Assembly: GCA_005789925.1 (NCBI GenBank)
Contig: SXWG01000115.1
Span: 1 to 9,184, forward strand
Length of the DNA stretch: 9,184 nucleotides
Source of the DNA: Actinomycetota bacterium
GTDB taxonomy: Bacteria > Actinomycetota > Acidimicrobiia > Acidimicrobiales > Ilumatobacteraceae
Direction: 5' to 3'
In this document: in pieces, positions 5,762 through 9,184 of the stretch
Layout: each line of letters begins with the position of its first letter
Numbering within the stretch: the stretch's first letter is position 1
The notes under the pieces: generated by a model
The model's database searches: none
What the model was told of the DNA's origin: nothing
The model's input: only the letters and a program-made list of their open reading frames with translations
Position numbers and translations under genes: made by a program

Positions 5762-6994
5762 ATGTTCTCTCTTCTCCGACGCAACGGTGACGTCCGGAAT
5801 TTGTTCATAGCCCAGGTCGTTTCATACCTCGGTGATTGGTTCACCTTCGTTGCCCTTGCGGGCCTTGTTGAGGATCTCACTGGCTCGAAGTTTCTTGTGT
5901 CGCTGGTACTTGTGTCGCTGACGTTGCCGTCGTTTCTGCTGTCACCGGTGGCTGGCGCAGCAGCGGACCGATTCGACCGGAAGACGATTCTCGTTCTTGT
6001 GTCGATCGGCCAAGGAGTCGCCGCACTCGCGTTGTTGCTCGCCGACTCTGTCGGAGTCTGGATTGCATTCCTCGCACAATGCGTCATCTCAGGCCTCGCA
6101 GCATTCGTACGCCCCGCGACAGAAGCGGCTGTCCCGAACCTTGTCGACAATGAAGATGATCTGCGACGCGCGAATTCGCTTTTCGGCAGCACATGGGGTG
6201 TGATGCTCGCTGTCGGTGCCGCACTCGGTGGCGTCTATGCAGACGTCTTCGGGCGCACTGCGTCCTTCATCACCGACTCGATCACGTTCTTCGTCGCGGC
6301 CGGCATGGTTGCTCTCGTTCACGGAGCGATGCAAGAAGAACGCTCACCAGAGCATGCCTCGCGAAAGATGCGACCGATGCGCGACATGAAAGAGGCCGTC
6401 CAACTCGCACGCGAAGACAAGGTGATCTTTGCTCTCATGTGTTCCAAACTCACCTTCGCAGTGGGCGCAGGCATCGTCAGCCAGATTCCGGTTCTCGCCT
6501 CAAGTGCATTCGACTCAGGAGACACCGGCCGCGGCTTGCTCTTCGGGGCGCGCGGCATCGGAAGCGGACTCGGGCCGATCATCGCGGCACGCATGGCGGG
6601 TGGAGACATGAGACGGATACTTCATATCTGCGGCGTCTCCGGGCTTGTGTTCTCGGTGTGTTACGTCGGTGCTGCAGTTTCCCCGTCCATCTTCATCGCT
6701 GGCATCGCTGTCGCACTCGCCCACTTGGGTGGTGGCGCACAGTGGACCTTGTCGACCTACGGGCTGCAGATGGAATCACCCGACGCACTACGCGGTCGCG
6801 TGATGGCGGGCGACTTCGCACTCGTCACACTGATGTTGAGCGTCACGAGCGTTCTTGCCGGCATCACTTCTGATGCCATCGGCGTCCGGCCGACGATTGT
6901 GATTTTTGCCGCTGCTGCTGCCGTGGCGAGCATCACTTATCTGATGTTCACCCGCACGCTCAGAGAGAATCTGCGACCGACGACGCAGCCTTGA
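5762..6994 (+). CDS. MFS transporter, exporter-like (EntS/MFS_3 type)
   Basis: A 410-residue integral membrane protein of the major facilitator superfamily, with about 12 predicted hydrophobic segments. It opens with a short basic cytoplasmic stretch and FIAQVVSYLGDWFTFVALAGL (about 15-35; seen as FIAQVVSYLGD then WFTFVALAGL). The loop 2-3 A-motif is GAAADRFDRK (65-74). The loop after helix 4 reads PATEAAVPNLVDNEDDLRRA (118-137), typical of the EntS-like drug and siderophore exporter group. A charged central loop (about 190-222, HASRKMRPMRDMKEA region) separates the two six-helix halves. LRGRVMAGD (343-351) is the equivalent loop motif in the C-terminal half. The substrate cannot be predicted. 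The ATG is 1 bp after the stop of the preceding gene and has only a weak ribosome-binding site, suggesting translational coupling. The last 35 bp overlap the 3' end of the convergent serine hydrolase gene. Confidence 0.9.
   Translation: MFSLLRRNGDVRNLFIAQVVSYLGDWFTFVALAGLVEDLTGSKFLVSLVLVSLTLPSFLLSPVAGAAADRFDRKTILVLVSIGQGVAALALLLADSVGVWIAFLAQCVISGLAAFVRPATEAAVPNLVDNEDDLRRANSLFGSTWGVMLAVGAALGGVYADVFGRTASFITDSITFFVAAGMVALVHGAMQEERSPEHASRKMRPMRDMKEAVQLAREDKVIFALMCSKLTFAVGAGIVSQIPVLASSAFDSGDTGRGLLFGARGIGSGLGPIIAARMAGGDMRRILHICGVSGLVFSVCYVGAAVSPSIFIAGIAVALAHLGGGAQWTLSTYGLQMESPDALRGRVMAGDFALVTLMLSVTSVLAGITSDAIGVRPTIVIFAAAAAVASITYLMFTRTLRENLRPTTQP
5894..5920 (+). repeat. 12-bp direct repeat within the MFS gene
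   Basis: CTTGTGTCGCTG occurs at 5894-5905 and again at 5909-5920, a 15-bp period in frame that encodes LVSL-V-LVSL in the second membrane segment. It may be a small in-frame duplication or repeated codon choice; CTTGTGTCG also recurs at 5996-6004. Confidence 0.5.
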
Positions 6995-8138
6995 TGAGAT
7001 CCTGCGAACGCGGATCACCTGCGAGATTCGCCGACATCGCATTCATCACATAGGCGAACGCGAAATCTCTCGATGGTTGTGCAAACGCGACTGACCCGCC
7101 GGCTCCGGGGTGACCGAAGCTTCCTGGGCCAGCCATCGGCACGAACGGACCGCTCGTCATGAAGCCCATTCCGAAGGTGGTCCCCAACACCAAGCACTTG
7201 TCGGGTTCGTTCTCGGGTGTCACCGTGTGTGCGGCGCGCTCTCTCGTCTCTGTCGAGAGCAGCCGGACTCCGTTTACCTCGCGCATCGTCGCGGCATAGA
7301 TCGTTGCGAGTGAACGCGCGTTTGAAACTCCGTTTGCAGCGGGAATTTCGGCAGCGCGCACACGGGGCTGATTGAATGCTCCCTCACCGAAGACACCACC
7401 AAGCGACAGTGCATCATGTGCTGGTGTACCAGGGCCCATGAACTTTTCGATCATGGCTGCGACCTTCGGATCGACTTTGGACTTCTTGGTCGTCGCCCGT
7501 TGAGTAGTCACATCGGACACGCGGGGTTCGTGCTCACTCGGCAAACCGATGTACATCTCCACACCAAGCGGTCCGGCGATTTCCTCTTGCACGAATCGAC
7601 CTGGCGAGCGTCCATCCACGCGTCGAATGATCTCACCGATGAGCCAGCCATAGGTGAGCGCGTGGTATCCGTGCGCGCTACCAATTGGCCAACGTGGTGC
7701 GGTGGCAGCCAGTCGCGCCGTGATGGTGTTCCAGTCGAGCGCGTCATCCAACGTCAAAGGACCATCGACCGCGTACAACCCGCACTGATGTGACACCAGT
7801 TGTGAAATTGTCGCCACTTCTTTACCGTGCTGCCCGAATTCAGGCCAGTGCTCTACGACAAGATCGTCGTAATCGACCTGCCCACGCTCGACGAGCATCG
7901 CGAGTGCGATCGCAGCGATTCCTTTCGTGGTACTGAACACCAATTGCAAGGTGTCTCGTGAATACGGAACGGCATCTGACTTGTCAGTGAAACCACCGAC
8001 AAGGTCGACGACACATTCACCACGATGGACGATGCTGACCCCAGCGCCGACTTCACCGTGAGCTTCGAAGTTCGCAACGAACACATCACGCACGGGTTCC
8101 CACCCGGGAGAGATGGTTCCACTGACGGGAATTGACAC
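6960..8138 (-). CDS. Serine hydrolase, class C beta-lactamase fold (EstB-like esterase)
   Basis: A 392-residue protein of the beta-lactamase/penicillin-binding-protein superfamily, in the subgroup of cytosolic esterases such as EstB. Visible motifs: STTK (69-72), the S-x-x-K motif with nucleophile Ser69 and general base Lys72; SHQCGL (116-121), a family landmark; GYHALTYGWLIGEI (157-170), whose Tyr158 matches the catalytic Tyr of Y-x-N, with Ala in place of Asn as in many EstB-type enzymes; and FGHPGAGG (341-348), replacing the KTG box with an H-x-G form. There is no signal peptide or lipobox, which argues against a periplasmic beta-lactamase or PBP. The GTG start lies 7 bp after the stop of the LLM gene at 8146-9184, so the pair is very likely co-transcribed and perhaps translationally coupled. 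A GAGG about 12 nt upstream is the only Shine-Dalgarno candidate. An ester or lactone hydrolase acting with the oxidoreductase is possible; the substrate is unknown. Confidence 0.9.
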   Translation of the reverse strand: MSIPVSGTISPGWEPVRDVFVANFEAHGEVGAGVSIVHRGECVVDLVGGFTDKSDAVPYSRDTLQLVFSTTKGIAAIALAMLVERGQVDYDDLVVEHWPEFGQHGKEVATISQLVSHQCGLYAVDGPLTLDDALDWNTITARLAATAPRWPIGSAHGYHALTYGWLIGEIIRRVDGRSPGRFVQEEIAGPLGVEMYIGLPSEHEPRVSDVTTQRATTKKSKVDPKVAAMIEKFMGPGTPAHDALSLGGVFGEGAFNQPRVRAAEIPAANGVSNARSLATIYAATMREVNGVRLLSTETRERAAHTVTPENEPDKCLVLGTTFGMGFMTSGPFVPMAGPGSFGHPGAGGSVAFAQPSRDFAFAYVMNAMSANLAGDPRSQDLIKAASSVADSL

Positions 8139-8145
8139 GATGATC

Positions 8146-9184
8146 TCAGGCCTCGTCGACGATTGACCGGAGGGTCTCGATGGTCTTCGTGGCGTTTGGC
8201 CCGATCGGATTCACGTTCAGCACGGTGACCCCTACTGCCTTGAACGCCGCCACACGCTCCTTGATGAACGACCGGGGACCGACGAGGTTCGAGAGGTCAA
8301 GCCACTCCGCCGGAACGTGACGCGCTGCTTCCTCCTTCTTCCCGTCCAGATAGAAGTCTTGAATCATGCGCGCTTCATCGGCGTAGCCGTACCCGACAGC
8401 GATGTCGTTGTAGAAGTTCTTTCCGCGTGCACCCATGCCTCCGACATACAGCGCGACGCCGGGTCGGCCGAAGTCGAGAATCTTGTGCTTCGCGTCACCG
8501 GTCAATGATTCATCGATTGCAAGCATGCCTCCGGCTGCTATCTCGAGAGTGCCGAGAGATGCGTCTCGCTTGGCGAGCCCCAACTTCAGGGATGCACCCC
8601 ACACCTGTTCGTACTTTTCAGGGATGAACATGATCGGCAGCCAACCGTCGGCGTGGGCCGCAGTCGCTTCGATGCTCTTGTCTTTGAGCGATGCCCACCA
8701 GATGGGGATCGTGTTGCGAACCGGATGGTTGATGATCTTCAACGGCTTGCCAAGTCCTGTTCCCTCACCAGCCGGCAAGGGCACTTTCACCGTTTTGCCG
8801 TCGTAGTTGAGCGGCGCTTCACGCTTCCACACGTCACGGCAAACATCGATGTATTCCTTGATGCGCTGCATCGGCTTCTCGTATGCGACGCCGTGGAAAC
8901 CTTCGATGACTTGTGGACCAGATGCTCCGAGACCAAGAATGAATCGTCCATTGCTGACATAATCGCAACCCGCTGCAGTCATCGCCATGAGCGCTGCGGT
9001 ACGTGAATACACGTTCAAGATGCCGGTTGCAATTTCGACTCGTTCGGTCCGCGCAGCGAGATATCCGACTTGAGAGATCGCATCGAAGCTGTACGCCTCG
9101 GGCACCCACACCTGGTCGAGGCCGGCTTTCTCGAGCTCGACTACTTGGTCGACGGATTCCTTGAACCCTCCGGCGTAGTTCAAC
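8146..9184 (-). CDS. LLM-class F420-dependent oxidoreductase, 5'-truncated by the window edge
   Basis: A luciferase-like TIM-barrel oxidoreductase, probably F420-dependent, from a different subgroup than the one at 673-1641. The frame runs off the window: the TTG at 9181-9183 reads as an internal Leu in LNYAGGF, near the expected N-terminus, so only a few residues are missing. Of the 345 visible residues, WVPEAYSFDA (26-35) marks the active-site strand. GRFILGLGASGPQVIEGFHG (79-98) and YEKPMQRIKEY (101-111) follow, then GTGLGKPLKIINHP (141-154) and ADGWLPIMFIPEKY (178-191). These match mycobacterial and acidimicrobial proteins annotated as F420-dependent oxidoreductases of unknown substrate. 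Compared with the first LLM protein, it has the longer insertion between the barrel helix and the IPIWW strand, plus a longer C-terminal part (about 220-345). It is the first visible gene of an operon with the serine hydrolase; any promoter lies outside the window. Confidence 0.9.
   Translation of the reverse strand, partial: LNYAGGFKESVDQVVELEKAGLDQVWVPEAYSFDAISQVGYLAARTERVEIATGILNVYSRTAALMAMTAAGCDYVSNGRFILGLGASGPQVIEGFHGVAYEKPMQRIKEYIDVCRDVWKREAPLNYDGKTVKVPLPAGEGTGLGKPLKIINHPVRNTIPIWWASLKDKSIEATAAHADGWLPIMFIPEKYEQVWGASLKLGLAKRDASLGTLEIAAGGMLAIDESLTGDAKHKILDFGRPGVALYVGGMGARGKNFYNDIAVGYGYADEARMIQDFYLDGKKEEAARHVPAEWLDLSNLVGPRSFIKERVAAFKAVGVTVLNVNPIGPNATKTIETLRSIVDEA

Noticed and set aside
5674..6192. 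A 172-codon open frame on the - strand under the NMO and MFS genes
   Set aside because: It is a Ser/Arg/Thr-rich shadow of the MFS coding strand with no family resemblance.
6960..8138. A beta-lactamase resistance gene
   Set aside because: There is no signal peptide, the KTG box is replaced by HPG-A-GG, and the YxN Asn is missing, all of which fit cytosolic EstB-type esterases.
9181..9183. TTG as a start codon of the second LLM gene
   Set aside because: It reads as Leu in a conserved LNYAGGF stretch; the start is expected a few codons further on, beyond the window.
1..9184. Defence islands, mobile elements, CRISPR arrays, tRNA or rRNA genes
   Set aside because: No arrays of repeats, transposase or integrase sequences, terminal inverted repeats or RNA gene signatures were seen; all large open frames on the coding strands belong to metabolic, repair or transport families.

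Overview
The window looks like a chromosomal stretch of an actinomycetote, most likely from the Acidimicrobiia or a related F420-using lineage. The clues are a NucS mismatch-repair endonuclease, two different luciferase-like F420-dependent oxidoreductases, an acyl-CoA-type SDR paired with a MaoC hydratase, several GTG starts, two candidate leaderless promoters, and a G+C content of roughly 55-60% judged by eye. The lineage is an inference from gene content; no rRNA or other phylogenetic marker apart from NucS is present.

Layout. Positions 1-1641 (+ strand) hold the 3' part of nucS (5' end outside the window) and a complete LLM-class oxidoreductase. Positions 1638-3446 (- strand) hold a two-gene operon, an SDR followed by a MaoC hydratase. 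Together they match, in order, the dehydrogenase and hydratase domains of peroxisomal multifunctional enzyme type 2. A 105-bp divergent promoter region (3447-3551) separates this operon from a + strand series: a geranylgeranyl-reductase-family flavoprotein, a nitronate monooxygenase/FabK-like flavoprotein and an MFS exporter-like protein (3552-6994). Positions 6960-9184 (- strand) hold a second LLM oxidoreductase (5' end outside the window), followed 7 bp later by a beta-lactamase-fold serine hydrolase.

Gene packing is very tight. Both convergent gene pairs overlap, by 4 bp at 1638-1641 and by 35 bp at 6960-6994. The MFS start lies 1 bp after the preceding stop, and the longest gap without a gene is 105 bp. 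I saw no tRNA, rRNA, CRISPR array, insertion sequence, attachment site or convincing intrinsic terminator.

Function. Most genes are redox or acyl-CoA enzymes using F420/flavin, FAD, FMN or NAD(P). A plausible reading is a housekeeping and lipid/isoprenoid-metabolism neighbourhood: the SDR and MaoC would carry out hydration and dehydrogenation of enoyl-CoAs through D-3-hydroxyacyl-CoA, and the GGR-type enzyme would saturate an isoprenoid chain. Substrates cannot be read from the sequence. I found no clear evidence of a novel defence or mobile system. The more interesting signals are regulatory and architectural: a -10-like box exactly 8 nt before each of two start codons that lack a Shine-Dalgarno sequence, overlapping convergent 3' ends, palindromes in the divergent promoter and just before the MFS gene, and the split MFE-2-like gene pair.
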